Assembly: GCF_016458825.1 (NCBI RefSeq)
Contig: NZ_CP066744.1
Coordinates: 129,001 to 193,000, forward strand
DNA length: 64,000 nucleotides
Direction: 5' to 3'
Source: Miniphocaeibacter halophilus
GTDB taxonomy: Bacteria; Bacillota; Clostridia; Tissierellales; Peptoniphilaceae
Shown here: positions 45,883-56,015 of the stretch, one piece after another
How the letters are laid out: the number at the start of each line of letters is the position of its first letter
How positions within the stretch are numbered: the stretch's first letter is position 1
Notes under the pieces: model-generated
What the model saw: only the letters and a program-made list of their open reading frames with translations
Databases searched by the model: none
What the model was told of the DNA's origin: nothing
Position numbers and translations under genes: made by a program

Positions 45883-46734
45883 TTATACTATATCCAACCA
45901 AGTTTTAAAATTTGGTGCAGGAAACTCCCTATTTAGTATTTTTAATTCATCTTCATTTAAGACTATTTCTAAAGAGTTTATATTGTCCTCTATATGTTCT
46001 TTCTTTGTTGCTTTTGGTATTGCTATAGTATTTTTTCTATTTAATACAAATCCAAGTAATAGCTGATAGACAGTTATGTTACGATTTTTTGCTATTTCTA
46101 TAATCGATTTATTTTTAATTAATTCTTCTCTTAAATATCCTCCTTGGGCTAAGGGACAATAGGCCATCATTACAGTATTATTTTCTATCAACCAATTCTG
46201 TAAATCATATTCTGTACCTCTTGAGCCTAAATGATACAACACTTGGTTTATAACACAATTACTGCCATTTCGTATTGAGAACAATTCCTTCATGTCATCG
46301 GTGTCAAAATTAGAAACACCCCATTGCTTAATAATTCCCTGTTTTACCATTTCTTCAAAACAGTCTATGGTTTCTTTTAATGGTACAGTCCCCCTCCAAT
46401 GAAGAAGGTATAAATCCAAATAATCGCTTCCTAGTCTTTTTAAAGTATTCTCTACTGCTGAAAATATTTTCTTTCTAGAAGCATTGTGGGGATAGACTTT
46501 AGAAACAATGAATAAATCCCTTCTATTAAAATCCTTTATTGCCTCTTTAACTATTAATTCAGCACCGCCTTCGCCGTACATTTCAGCTGTGTCTATTAAA
46601 TTTAAACCCTTTTCAATTCCAAACTGTAAGGCTTCTACTTCAGACTTTCTTTGTTTTGAGTTCTCCCCTAGCCTCCAGGTTCCTTGTCCTAATTTTGGAA
46701 TGTAATTTCCATTTTTTAATAATAACTTTTCCAT
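45883..46734 (-). CDS. Aldo/keto reductase
   Basis: A 283-residue NADPH-dependent oxidoreductase of the AKR fold. The catalytic tetrad is visible: Asp and Tyr in NLIDTAEMYGEG, Lys in VSKVYPHN, His in YLLHWRG. WGVSNFD and AIPKATKKEHIEDN are the family cofactor motifs. It is likely co-transcribed with the SDR gene downstream. The substrate is unknown. Confidence 0.92.
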   Translation of the reverse strand: MEKLLLKNGNYIPKLGQGTWRLGENSKQRKSEVEALQFGIEKGLNLIDTAEMYGEGGAELIVKEAIKDFNRRDLFIVSKVYPHNASRKKIFSAVENTLKRLGSDYLDLYLLHWRGTVPLKETIDCFEEMVKQGIIKQWGVSNFDTDDMKELFSIRNGSNCVINQVLYHLGSRGTEYDLQNWLIENNTVMMAYCPLAQGGYLREELIKNKSIIEIAKNRNITVYQLLLGFVLNRKNTIAIPKATKKEHIEDNINSLEIVLNEDELKILNREFPAPNFKTWLDIV

Positions 46735-46902
46735 TTTTCTCCTAAAATAATATTTATAATTTTTTACTTCCTATTTGTTTTTATAAGTTACCAAACATCT
46801 ATATTTAAATATTATGCTAACATAATTTTTTATTCAAAACAAATTAATAAGTAAAAAGGAATATTATGTTATAATCATTTATATATAGAAAGGGAGGTTT
46901 AA

Positions 46903-47940
46903 ATGAAAAGATTAAAATTACTAATTTTATTTTCCCTTATGGCATTAATATTAACTAGCTGTAACGGAAAAAACAATAATGAAACTACTAGTACTCGTAC
47001 TACAGAAATAAATGGAAATGATGACACAAAGCCTTATTCTTTAGTTGATGGTAGTGAAATTTCTGAAAAAGATAAATATAATCCGGTTATTGGAATAATG
47101 TTGGACAACCATCCGGAAGCTATGCCTCAATCTGGTTTTAATAAGGCTAGTATAGTTTATGAATTTAAAGTTGAAGGAGATTTTACAAGATATCTGGCTA
47201 TTTTCCAAAATAGTGACGCAGAGTTAATAGGACCTGTTAGATCAGCTAGACCTTACTTTGTACAAACCATTGCTGAATTTAACGGTATTTTTGCTCATTT
47301 TGGCGGTAGTGACTTAGGTATGAGTACCATATCTAAATTAAATATAGACAATTTAAATGGTATGGAGTTAGAAGGTACAACTTTTTATAGAAACAAGGAA
47401 GTTAATAAAATTTCTCCACATAATGCCTATACTTCAATAGAATTATTAGATGATGCAATTTCAAAAAAAGGATACGAAACCGATAGAAAATTTGATGGTT
47501 TTAAATTTGATTTAGACGGAAATAAAATTTCACAACAAATGGACAATGGAAAAAGTGCTACTGAAGTTCATATTCCATTTAATTCAACCTATATTGTAGA
47601 TTTCAAATATGACGAAGCTAAAAAATCTTATGAAGTATTTAGAAATGATACTCAAATAGTCGATGAAGCAGATGAAGAAAATGTTTATGCAAAAAATATT
47701 ATTATTGAATTTGCTAGCAGTAAGGTAAATGGACCAGCTGGTACTTTAGAAATATCCCATATTGGTAAGGGAAGCGGTAAATTAATTACAGAAGGAAAAG
47801 TAATTGATATTAACTGGTCAAAAGATACTGCAACAGACAGAACAATTTTCACAAACTCCGATGGAGAAGAAATTCTTTTAAACCCTGGTCAAACTTGGAT
47901 AGAGGTTGTTGAAACAGGTACAAACATTGCAACTAATTAA
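46903..47940 (+). CDS. DUF3048-family lipoprotein (YerB-like)
   Basis: A 345-residue lipoprotein with Cys at residue 20 (LILTSC) and a Thr/Asn-rich linker. The DUF3048 domain starts around residue 60 with IGIMLDNHPEAMPQSG, followed by YEFKVEGDFTRYLAIF and IGPVRSARPYFVQ; the C-terminal DUF3048_C part includes NPGQTWIEVV. The function of the family is unsettled; it sits on the outer face of the membrane. A GGGAGG site precedes the ATG. Confidence 0.9.
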   Translation: MKRLKLLILFSLMALILTSCNGKNNNETTSTRTTEINGNDDTKPYSLVDGSEISEKDKYNPVIGIMLDNHPEAMPQSGFNKASIVYEFKVEGDFTRYLAIFQNSDAELIGPVRSARPYFVQTIAEFNGIFAHFGGSDLGMSTISKLNIDNLNGMELEGTTFYRNKEVNKISPHNAYTSIELLDDAISKKGYETDRKFDGFKFDLDGNKISQQMDNGKSATEVHIPFNSTYIVDFKYDEAKKSYEVFRNDTQIVDEADEENVYAKNIIIEFASSKVNGPAGTLEISHIGKGSGKLITEGKVIDINWSKDTATDRTIFTNSDGEEILLNPGQTWIEVVETGTNIATN

Positions 47941-47963
47941 AAACACAAAATATTTACTATAAA

Positions 47964-48009
47964 AAAAGCATCTAAATGTTAGTTTTATTCTAACTTTCAG
48001 ATGCTTTTA
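47964..48009. terminator. Bidirectional terminator between the DUF3048 gene and mprF
   Basis: AAAGCATCT...AGATGCTTT outer stem and GTTAG/CTAAC inner stem with A- and T-rich flanks, between convergent genes. Confidence 0.9.
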
Positions 48010-48023
48010 AACTTTATTACCTT

Positions 48024-50588
48024 TTAATTTATTGCCTTTTTTCTTAATTCTTCATAATAATCCAAATCCTTTATAGTATCTCTACCATAACAAACATTAA
48101 CTAAGGCTAGCAGAGTTTCCGGTAGACTTAAATCATCTTTATAAGCTATAAATACGCTACTCCATTCCGGATTGAATTTATTTTTATATTTTCTTAATCC
48201 TTTAAATCCATAAATTTTATTTCCATATTCATATGCTAAATTCACTAACTTTTCCTTTGTACTTGAGTAACGCTTGTTTCCAACATTTGATAATGGCGCT
48301 ATTCCTAAGTCAAAATATTCGTAGCCATTTTCCTTTGCCCACTCAATAATAGTAATAAATAACATATCCATTATTCCATCAGGTGCATCATTTTTATGTC
48401 TCATTAAGTCAATGGAAAGTACCTTACTACCTTTAATTGGCATCATATTTGCAAAGGCTTCAATTTCTCCTACTTCATTTTCAATAACAAAAATTGGTGC
48501 TCTATTAAGATAACTTTCTTCAAAAGCTCCTAGAGAAAAATGCATTTCTTCTCTTTTCCCTAGCCATTCATCAGAAACAGCCTTTAATTCCTCCATGGTT
48601 TTATTATCATATGGAGGCTCTATAACTTTAAAAGACAAACCCTTTGTTTCCATACTATTAATGGTTTTTCTTAAAACCTTGTTCCTCTTGCCCGCTAAGT
48701 TAAAATTTTGTACATCTACAGTTGCGCTTTCACCAATTTTTAAAAATCTAAATCCTATACTCATATAGTCCTCTAAATATTTACCGGTAATTTGATAAAA
48801 ACACACCTTCATTTTATTTCCATAAGCCCATTCAATAAGTTCGTCAATAGCATCTTCAAAATCATCTGGTTCCCCTGCCGGATCACCTAAAACAAGTATA
48901 TTGTCCTTATATGGTCTATAAAGAAACATAACTGTTCCTTTTTCATTTAAAAAATAATTTTTATCATCCATGTAAAAGAGATGGGTGTATGGAGTATAAG
49001 GATATTTTTCATAAAACTTATTAAATATCTCCATACCCTCATCGGTATTTTTCTTAAATTCAACATGTTTTCTATTAATTCCCGCCATTACAGCAAGTAC
49101 AAGTATTGCCACCAATGGACTGAATAATACATAAATTGGATAGTTCTTTATAAAATCCAAAGAATATTTTCCAGTTCCGTTTAAAAAATCAACTTTATGG
49201 GTTATATTAAAAAATATAATATAGGTAATAAATATTAAGAATACAAATACCGAATTTTTAATAAGATGACTTTTATTTAACCTACCTGTTGAAGCTTGAA
49301 AATACCTTCTATTTAATAATAAAGCCATAGCAATTACTATACAAATTACAGCTTCAATATAACTTCTTCCCTTACTTAAATAGATTATTGCAGCTATAGT
49401 TAACAACATAACCGACAAATTATGGGCTACCTTAACCATGTTTTTTATTCCATTTGATAGGACAACAAGCAATATACCAATTACTAGGGTAAACCGCCTA
49501 TTAAACATTATCATATAATCCGGAAAGAGCCTTCCCATTACTCTAATTTTAATAAATAGTCTAGGCATTGCTACAGATAATATGATAATTACACCGGTCA
49601 TTAATACTGAAAAAGATAATAGTAAGGACATAAAATTAGCTTTTTCAAAAACTTGCTCGCCAGATTCATCCTTTGGTGAAATCATAAGTAATATTAATCC
49701 AACAAGCCAAGGTATAATTGTATAACAAATTCTACAAATTAATAGACTAAATACTATATTAGGCTCTCCATAACCCATCATTTTAAATAAAACCATACAG
49801 GCAACTTCAAATGAACCTAGTCCACCTGGAATCATACTTATAATTCCAACAATTGTTGCTAATACATATACAATACAACTCTCCATTAAGGAAATTTCTG
49901 GTTGATAAAACTTTATTGTAAAAGCGAAAAATAAAGCAGCTAAAAACCATTCAAATGTAGATTGTAAGGTTAATAAAACTCGTAATTTTAATTGTCCCTT
50001 AGCGAATATAGAATCCTCATCGGTTACGTATTTTTTAATTGGTAATTTATCGCTAAAAATAAATAAAAGAACTACTGCAAACATTAAGACCATTAATGGA
50101 ATTAAAGTAGGCTTACCTATTTTTATCAATCCTATACTGGAAGGTAGAGCTAAGGAAAATAATCCTATAATGTCTGAAAATAAAACTATAAACATAATTC
50201 TATTTACTACTTTTCTATCAACATCGAATTTATTATAGGAAAACTCCCTAATTGTAAGTCCTGCAACTCCACCAAAACCAATGAAATTATTAAAGGACTG
50301 GGATATCCAACCAATTCTAAAAACTTCAAGTTTAGGCATTTTCATCCTATAATAAGCCGCTAAAATAAAATCATAAATCGCTGCAAAGCTAAAACACAAC
50401 AAACCTAATGCTATAAACATAAATTTTTGCCAAAAGGTCATAGTTCTTGCCATTCTCAGCAATTCTCTAGCATCTAATCCCCTTACTTCTTTTACAATCA
50501 CATATGTAGTTAATAAGATAATTAAAGTTATTAAAATGGCCTTTATAATTTTCTTATTTTTTCCATAAAACTCTTTTATTCTATTCAT
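48024..50588 (-). CDS. mprF: Phosphatidylglycerol lysyltransferase/flippase MprF
   Basis: An 854-residue membrane protein. The N-terminal two thirds hold about 14 helices of the flippase, with IPGGLGSFEVACMVLF near residue 255. The C-terminal cytosolic domain (about residues 530-850) is the aminoacyl-tRNA-dependent transferase, with PFVYLYRPY-like FLYRPYKDNILVLGDPAGE and YFDLGIAPLSNVG. It adds lysine (or alanine) to phosphatidylglycerol and moves the product outward, lowering surface charge and protecting against cationic peptides. Which amino acid is used cannot be read. Confidence 0.95.
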   Translation of the reverse strand: MNRIKEFYGKNKKIIKAILITLIILLTTYVIVKEVRGLDARELLRMARTMTFWQKFMFIALGLLCFSFAAIYDFILAAYYRMKMPKLEVFRIGWISQSFNNFIGFGGVAGLTIREFSYNKFDVDRKVVNRIMFIVLFSDIIGLFSLALPSSIGLIKIGKPTLIPLMVLMFAVVLLFIFSDKLPIKKYVTDEDSIFAKGQLKLRVLLTLQSTFEWFLAALFFAFTIKFYQPEISLMESCIVYVLATIVGIISMIPGGLGSFEVACMVLFKMMGYGEPNIVFSLLICRICYTIIPWLVGLILLMISPKDESGEQVFEKANFMSLLLSFSVLMTGVIIILSVAMPRLFIKIRVMGRLFPDYMIMFNRRFTLVIGILLVVLSNGIKNMVKVAHNLSVMLLTIAAIIYLSKGRSYIEAVICIVIAMALLLNRRYFQASTGRLNKSHLIKNSVFVFLIFITYIIFFNITHKVDFLNGTGKYSLDFIKNYPIYVLFSPLVAILVLAVMAGINRKHVEFKKNTDEGMEIFNKFYEKYPYTPYTHLFYMDDKNYFLNEKGTVMFLYRPYKDNILVLGDPAGEPDDFEDAIDELIEWAYGNKMKVCFYQITGKYLEDYMSIGFRFLKIGESATVDVQNFNLAGKRNKVLRKTINSMETKGLSFKVIEPPYDNKTMEELKAVSDEWLGKREEMHFSLGAFEESYLNRAPIFVIENEVGEIEAFANMMPIKGSKVLSIDLMRHKNDAPDGIMDMLFITIIEWAKENGYEYFDLGIAPLSNVGNKRYSSTKEKLVNLAYEYGNKIYGFKGLRKYKNKFNPEWSSVFIAYKDDLSLPETLLALVNVCYGRDTIKDLDYYEELRKKAIN

Positions 50589-50749
50589 ATACTTTAACTC
50601 CTAAATATAACAATTATACTAAACATATTATCATATAGTAGATTATTTTTAAATTAACAAAAACAATCTTAATAATTATTTAATAATTGCCTAATATTTC
50701 AATCTACTAATATAAATATTAAATTTTGTTATTTTTATATAAAAATATT

Positions 50750-51268
50750 TTACAAAACTTCTATTTGACATGGTTTTAATGCTTCTAATGCATTTTTATG
50801 ACTTTCTACTGTTACACCTGCACAGCAGGAAGAATCTACAAGAATATTAGTTTCCGGTAAAAATGCCTTAATAGTTAAAGCATTGGATATTACACATATA
50901 TCCGTACATAGGCCTATTATTGTAATTGAATCTATTTTTTCTTTTTTATTTTCCTCATATAGTAATAAGGCCAAATCCTTTGAACCAAAAGTCTCTTTAT
51001 CAATAGGAGTGGTTTTCCTTAATTTATTAATGTCCTCTTGAATTTCCCAACCAAAAGTTCCCTTTATACAATGCTCAATTGGTAAATTCTTTCCTTCCAA
51101 AGTATTAAGATAATCTTCATTATGAGTATCTCTTGTGAAAAATACTCTTCCCTGAAAATCTTTAATTTTTTCTATTACCTTTGGCACAATTGCTTTAGCC
51201 TCTTTAGTTCCTAATGATCCATCTATAAAATCATTTTGCATATCCACTACTATTAAAATATTATTCAT
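50750..51268 (-). CDS. Isochorismatase-fold cysteine hydrolase, nicotinamidase-like
   Basis: A 172-residue hydrolase with the catalytic triad in place: Asp9 in VVDMQNDFIDGSL, Lys in HCIKGTFGWEI, Cys in GLCTDICVISNAL. FFTRDTHNEDYL supplies probable metal ligands of nicotinamidases. It may convert nicotinamide to nicotinate for NAD recycling, which would fit the nearby NAD-using sirtuin only loosely. It appears to be monocistronic. Confidence 0.85.
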   Translation of the reverse strand: MNNILIVVDMQNDFIDGSLGTKEAKAIVPKVIEKIKDFQGRVFFTRDTHNEDYLNTLEGKNLPIEHCIKGTFGWEIQEDINKLRKTTPIDKETFGSKDLALLLYEENKKEKIDSITIIGLCTDICVISNALTIKAFLPETNILVDSSCCAGVTVESHKNALEALKPCQIEVL

Positions 51269-51364
51269 ATCTTCCCCCTTAGTTTAAATATAATAACAAT
51301 TTATAGCTTTCGCCATACCTTTCTACTATGTTTCTATAATAATTATATCAAATAGTAATTTAAA

Positions 51365-51394
51365 TAAAAAAAGACTAGAATTTCTAGTCTTAAA
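51365..51394 (-). terminator. Terminator of the ABC exporter operon
   Basis: AAGACTAGAA/TTCTAGTCTT perfect stem followed by TTTTTTT on the minus strand; it overlaps the permease stop codon. Confidence 0.85.
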
Positions 51395-52961
51395 AAGATA
51401 ATTTTATAATATTTTTATATAGGACAAGGGACGATATTACTAGCAAGAAGATAATAATCGTATTAATATACAGGGCAAAATTTTTAAAAATTATATTAAT
51501 GCCAATTATTAGCATTGTTCCTACTATTCCAATTAGAACTATAATAAAAGTATTAATACTTTGCTTTACTAGTTTAACTTCATTTTCCCAGTTGAAATTT
51601 AAAAATTTCAGGTTGATTTTTAGTCCTAATATTGCAATAAATACCATAAAACTTAAAACAATAAATATGGCTATTAATATTTGTTCTATTTTAAAACCGC
51701 TTTTAATTACCGACAAAATATATACAAGTACGGCTGGGATAATAATTGTTAAATTTAATAGGATTTTACTATTATATAAATTTTTATTATCAATTGGACT
51801 ACTTTTAATAAACCAGATGTTTTTTCCTTCATAGGAAAGGGAAACATGGGTTGTACATGACATAGAAATCATCATACAGGCAATATAGGGGTATATGTTT
51901 CCAATCATCGTTAAATCTATATTTCCTACTAAGGACCCTATACTTTCAAATCCAAATAACAGTATCGTGCCAGATATTACTATTAAAAGAATAGGTCCTA
52001 TTATCGTATTAAGGGCGTAAATTCTTGAATTAAAATAAGATTTTAACTCCTTAATATATAAGGCCTTTAAAATTGATTTTTTAGAAAAGGCCTTTGTTTC
52101 TATATCTTCACCACTATTTTTTTTCTTTCCTTTATTAATATTTATTTTTAAAAATATAGAATTAATATAAACTACTGTAATTAAATAAATAATTACTGAT
52201 GAAGCTATTACTATAAACAAGTAAAAGATACTATTGTTTTTAAAAATATTAAAAATCCAATTTAATGGAACAATATAATACATAATTGAATTTAAAAATT
52301 CCCTTACAAATAAAGTTACACCAGCTATAGAAAACTCCACATCCATATATTTAAATGGTAAATAAGTAGAAAGGAAAATCACAATTATTGTTAATAACAA
52401 GGCCAAACCATTGTATAAATAATTATTGTTTTTAAATTCAGATAAGAGCCTACTAAAAACCGAACTTAATATTAAAGCTAAACTAATTGAAATTACAGGA
52501 ATAAATAAGGTTAGCAATACCCAACTAACAATTGTTAAGCTTGAAACTTTGACAAATATAAAATATACAATTGCAAAGGGTATTGTAATTAAGAGGTTAA
52601 TTAGTAAATTATAAAAATATATTATTATAAATCTACTTTGCACTATCCATAGAGTTTTTAATGGAAAAGTCATAAAAATATCCTTATTTCTAAAACTATA
52701 AATTTGGTCTCTAGCTTTTGAAAATGTTGCTATAAAAGAAATAATAAATATCAAGAAAAAAATCAATATTGGAATATAATCTCCCAAGCCTAATTCTATT
52801 AATACAATTGCCTGTCCAAAAATATATGAAACTATAAAAACACCTAAAATTACAAAGGTAAGAAACATTCCCTTATTATTTTTAATATAATTTTTGATAT
52901 TTTTAAAACTAAATTGTGATTTAATATTATATTTCACCAAGGTAGTAATGTTATTTAACAT
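51390..52961 (-). CDS. ABC-2 type transporter permease
   Basis: A 523-residue protein with about 12 hydrophobic segments in two halves separated by a charged loop near residue 270-300 (KGKKKNSGEDIETKAFSKKS). It overlaps the ATPase gene by 11 bases. The pattern fits exporters of the YhaP/EcsB or antibiotic-resistance type, whose substrates are diverse. I see no signature for a specific substrate. Confidence 0.85.
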   Translation of the reverse strand: MLNNITTLVKYNIKSQFSFKNIKNYIKNNKGMFLTFVILGVFIVSYIFGQAIVLIELGLGDYIPILIFFLIFIISFIATFSKARDQIYSFRNKDIFMTFPLKTLWIVQSRFIIIYFYNLLINLLITIPFAIVYFIFVKVSSLTIVSWVLLTLFIPVISISLALILSSVFSRLLSEFKNNNYLYNGLALLLTIIVIFLSTYLPFKYMDVEFSIAGVTLFVREFLNSIMYYIVPLNWIFNIFKNNSIFYLFIVIASSVIIYLITVVYINSIFLKININKGKKKNSGEDIETKAFSKKSILKALYIKELKSYFNSRIYALNTIIGPILLIVISGTILLFGFESIGSLVGNIDLTMIGNIYPYIACMMISMSCTTHVSLSYEGKNIWFIKSSPIDNKNLYNSKILLNLTIIIPAVLVYILSVIKSGFKIEQILIAIFIVLSFMVFIAILGLKINLKFLNFNWENEVKLVKQSINTFIIVLIGIVGTMLIIGINIIFKNFALYINTIIIFLLVISSLVLYKNIIKLSF

Positions 52962-53673
52962 AATAGTTCTCCAAATATATTTCCTCTAAAGTTTTTTTAC
53001 CAATAATGGCTTTAGTTTCACCTTCAGCTATTATTTCTCCATTTTTTATTATTAAAATATTAGTACATAAATTTTGTGCTACTTCCAGCACATGGGTTGA
53101 AAATAATACTGCACCACCATTTGCACATATTTCCCTCATGATTTTTTTTAATTCAAAAGATGCATTAGGGTCTAAGCCTACAAAAGGCTCATCTAGAATC
53201 AATAATTTAGGATTGTGTATTAAGGCGGAAATTAAAACAATCTTTTGTTTCATCCCCCTTGAATAAGTGGAAATATTATCCTGTAAAGCATTTAAAATTT
53301 CAAAACTTTCACTGTATTTTCTTATATATTTTTCCCTATCCTCTGTTGAAATATTAAAAATATCGGCTACCATATTTAAGTATTCCAGTCCTGTTAAATT
53401 TTCATAAATATCCGGATTATCGGGAACATATGCCATAACCTTCTTACAACTAATAGGATCTTCTAAAAGGGAAATACCATCAATAAAAATATCACCTTTT
53501 TCAAAGTCATGTATACCAACTATACATTTAATCATAGTTGTTTTTCCTGCTCCATTATGACCAATAAAGCCAACAATTTCCCCCGATTTAATTTCTATAT
53601 TTAAATTTTTTATAATTTCCTTTCCCTTTTCATAGGATTTAGTTAAATTTTTTATTTCTAATATATTTTTCAT
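52951..53673 (-). CDS. ABC transporter ATP-binding protein
   Basis: A 240-residue ABC ATPase: Walker A GHNGAGKTT at about residue 37, signature YSRGMKQKI near 137, Walker B LLILDEPFVGLDP near 156, and the switch histidine in FSTHVLEVA. It resembles exporter ATPases such as EcsA. It powers the 12-segment permease encoded next to it. Confidence 0.93.
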   Translation of the reverse strand: MKNILEIKNLTKSYEKGKEIIKNLNIEIKSGEIVGFIGHNGAGKTTMIKCIVGIHDFEKGDIFIDGISLLEDPISCKKVMAYVPDNPDIYENLTGLEYLNMVADIFNISTEDREKYIRKYSESFEILNALQDNISTYSRGMKQKIVLISALIHNPKLLILDEPFVGLDPNASFELKKIMREICANGGAVLFSTHVLEVAQNLCTNILIIKNGEIIAEGETKAIIGKKTLEEIYLENYYVK

Positions 53674-53784
53674 AACAACTCCTGTTTTAATTTAATGTTA
53701 AAAGTATATTATAAATTAATATAAAATTATATCGACTGTTTAGATATCTTTTTTATACTAATATACTTTTACGATACAAAAATA

Positions 53785-53816
53785 GCATTTGGAATTTTTT
53801 ATTTCCAAATGCCTTT
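53785..53816 (-). terminator. Terminator after the 64-residue membrane protein gene
   Basis: GCATTTGGAA and TTCCAAATGC form a perfect 10-bp stem. On the minus strand a T-rich tract follows. Confidence 0.85.
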
Positions 53817-53832
53817 TAATACAATTAGCTTC

Positions 53833-54027
53833 CTATTTTAATAAATTAAAAATTAATACAACAACCAAAACAATTTCAATAATTACTAAAGTAATTAAGT
53901 AAAAATAATAAAAAATATTTTCCGGTATTATTTTTGTTAATGGTGAATTTACTTCTTTGTTTTTAACTAATTTAACTATTTCAGATAAACAAATTATTAA
54001 AAAAATTACTATAAGAATATTTATCAT
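53833..54027 (-). CDS. Small two-helix membrane protein, unknown function
   Basis: A 64-residue peptide with two hydrophobic helices (about residues 2-20 and 39-63) joined by a short polar loop (KNKEVNSPLTKIIPEN). A GGGAGAT-type ribosome binding site precedes the ATG and a terminator follows, which supports a real gene. I do not recognise a family. Confidence 0.6.
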   Translation of the reverse strand: MINILIVIFLIICLSEIVKLVKNKEVNSPLTKIIPENIFYYFYLITLVIIEIVLVVVLIFNLLK

Positions 54028-54157
54028 AATATCTCCCTCATTTTCTTAAAGAAATTATATCATATAAAAACTATTTCCAAATTTATATCTTATCAATTTA
54101 AACATATATTAAAAATAGTATATAATTATATTATAAATTAAATAAGGAATTGATTAA

Positions 54158-54682
54158 ATGAAGAAAAGAAAACGCACTTATATTACAGAAATTTTTATAG
54201 TTATACTATTAATATTCCTATCTGTTTTTATAATTGATGGAAAAAAATTTTACACTATTTCAAATGATGAAATATTAGAGCACAACGAAGATTTACTATA
54301 TCAGAGTATGCCTACTGCAAAAAATGTAGAGTTGCTCTTAAATAAAGACTTTAATCATACATCGCTTTATATTTATAAATTAGATGATACATATGCTGTC
54401 TTTAGCTATAATAAAAGCTTGTTTTTAAATAGGTCCATCTTAAATTCCTATACCTATCAATTAAAGGACTTAAAGGAATATAAAATAACTGTATCAAATC
54501 AAATTTATGATAACAACTTTTCAATTTCAAGTGTAAACAATCAAATAGAAGTTGAAAATAATGCTAAACGCAATAAAAGTCTACCTTTAAACTTAATAAA
54601 TATAACTGTAACAGTATTAATTATAATATCAGTATATTTTGTAGGAAATAAGCTGGTAAAAGATAATAAAAAGGATGAATAA
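54158..54682 (+). CDS. Membrane-anchored extracytoplasmic protein, unknown function
   Basis: A 174-residue protein with a basic start (MKKRKR), an N-terminal helix at about residues 9-27, a polar domain of roughly 115 residues, and a C-terminal helix near 144-164 ending in a charged tail. This predicts a hairpin-like topology with the polar domain outside. It is encoded 20 bases before the DUF2974 hydrolase gene, so the two are probably co-expressed. Confidence 0.65.
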   Translation: MKKRKRTYITEIFIVILLIFLSVFIIDGKKFYTISNDEILEHNEDLLYQSMPTAKNVELLLNKDFNHTSLYIYKLDDTYAVFSYNKSLFLNRSILNSYTYQLKDLKEYKITVSNQIYDNNFSISSVNNQIEVENNAKRNKSLPLNLINITVTVLIIISVYFVGNKLVKDNKKDE

Positions 54683-54702
54683 ATATACTATTTGGAGGAA
54701 TT

Positions 54703-55830
54703 ATGAATACAATATTTCAATACTTAGATTGGCGTGGGGATCTTAATATAAATATTGCAAAATTTAACAATATTGACGCTTTAATATTAGCAAGATTTTC
54801 TTACTTACCTTTTGATAATATAGTTCCTAGAGAAATAGACAAACCTATTACAATAAAGGAGGCCTATAAGCTTTTTAGAAAAGACAAGGACTTAAAAGAT
54901 AAACTAATTCTTGAAAATGATTATCCTTTATTTAAAGAATTGGCAAAAAATGAAAGATTTAGAAATATGAAACTATATACCTATGTAAATGATGTTGATG
55001 AAAAATCTGAAAAGCAGTTTTCCGCCATTACCATAGATACCTTGGACAACAATATCTTTGTTTCATTTCGAGGAACTGACAGTACCTTAACAGGATGGAA
55101 GGAAGATTTCAACATGAGTTTTATGGATGTAGTTCCTGCCCAAATTGAATCAAAGAATTATTTGGAAAAAATTTCCGGTAATTTCAATTTACCAATTAGG
55201 GTAGCAGGTCATTCTAAAGGAGGAAACCTGGCTATTTATTCATCTTCCTTTACTTCAAAAAAAGTTCAAGATAAAATTAAAAAGGTTTATAATTTTGACG
55301 GTCCAGGACTAAACCCTATTTTAATAAAAGAAAAAGGCTATAGAAATGTTTTAGATAAAATCCATACATTTTTACCCCAATCATCCATAGTTGGAATTTT
55401 ATTAGAACATGAAGAGGATTACAGTGTAATACACAGTTATGAAGATGGTTTAACCCAACACGATATTTATACTTGGGAAGTAATGCGCAGTGACTTTGTT
55501 TATTTAAATAAAGTATCTTCCGATAGTGTATTTATTGACAGTACAATAAGAAATTGGTTAGCAAATGTTGATGAGGAAAAAAGAAGTCAGTTTTTTGATG
55601 CAATATTTGAAATATTCGAAATATTTGAAATTAATAATAAAACCAGTATTGACGTTTTAAATACTAGTTGGCTTAAAGCAGCTAAAATTGTATTTTCTTC
55701 ATACAAATATTTAGATGATGAATCTAAAAAAATGATCTCAGAAATTTTTTCATTATTAATCAAATCTGCAACTGATAATATAGACTTGCTAACACCAAAA
55801 ATTTCTATTTTTAACAAAAAGAAGGACTAG
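54703..55830 (+). CDS. DUF2974 (Mbeg1-like) alpha/beta hydrolase
   Basis: A 375-residue lipase-class-3-like protein. It begins with NTIFQYLDWRGDL and NIDALILARFSYLPFD, both typical of DUF2974. VSFRGTDSTLTGWKEDF forms the oxyanion side, and VAGHSKGGNLAIY carries the nucleophile serine. No signal peptide is seen. Family members are largely uncharacterised. A GGAGG site precedes the ATG and it follows the two-helix protein gene closely. Confidence 0.88.
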   Translation: MNTIFQYLDWRGDLNINIAKFNNIDALILARFSYLPFDNIVPREIDKPITIKEAYKLFRKDKDLKDKLILENDYPLFKELAKNERFRNMKLYTYVNDVDEKSEKQFSAITIDTLDNNIFVSFRGTDSTLTGWKEDFNMSFMDVVPAQIESKNYLEKISGNFNLPIRVAGHSKGGNLAIYSSSFTSKKVQDKIKKVYNFDGPGLNPILIKEKGYRNVLDKIHTFLPQSSIVGILLEHEEDYSVIHSYEDGLTQHDIYTWEVMRSDFVYLNKVSSDSVFIDSTIRNWLANVDEEKRSQFFDAIFEIFEIFEINNKTSIDVLNTSWLKAAKIVFSSYKYLDDESKKMISEIFSLLIKSATDNIDLLTPKISIFNKKKD

Positions 55831-55876
55831 AAAATAATTACTGGGGAATTTTTATTTAATTATTTTTAATTTTAGA

Positions 55877-55934
55877 ATACTCCCATCCATAGATATACAT
55901 TTTATTCTTAATGTTTATACTATAGAGGGAGTAT
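55877..55934. repeat. Long imperfect hairpin between convergent genes
   Basis: ATACTCCC and GGGAGTAT form the base, and CCATAG-ATATACATT with AATGTTTATACTATAG extend it to a 58-base stem-loop. No T-run follows, so it is not a simple terminator. It could be a mobile palindromic unit or an RNA-processing signal. Confidence 0.5.
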
Positions 55935-56015
55935 GCCGTTTTAAATTTTCTACTTTCTTAAATAGAATAATACTAATATGTTTTTTATCGTAGCTCCAGT
56001 AATCCCAAAAATATC

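Noticed and set aside
51499-51834. A 111-codon plus-strand ORF opposite the ABC permease gene
   Set aside because: Hydrophobic frame shadow of a membrane protein; no start signals.
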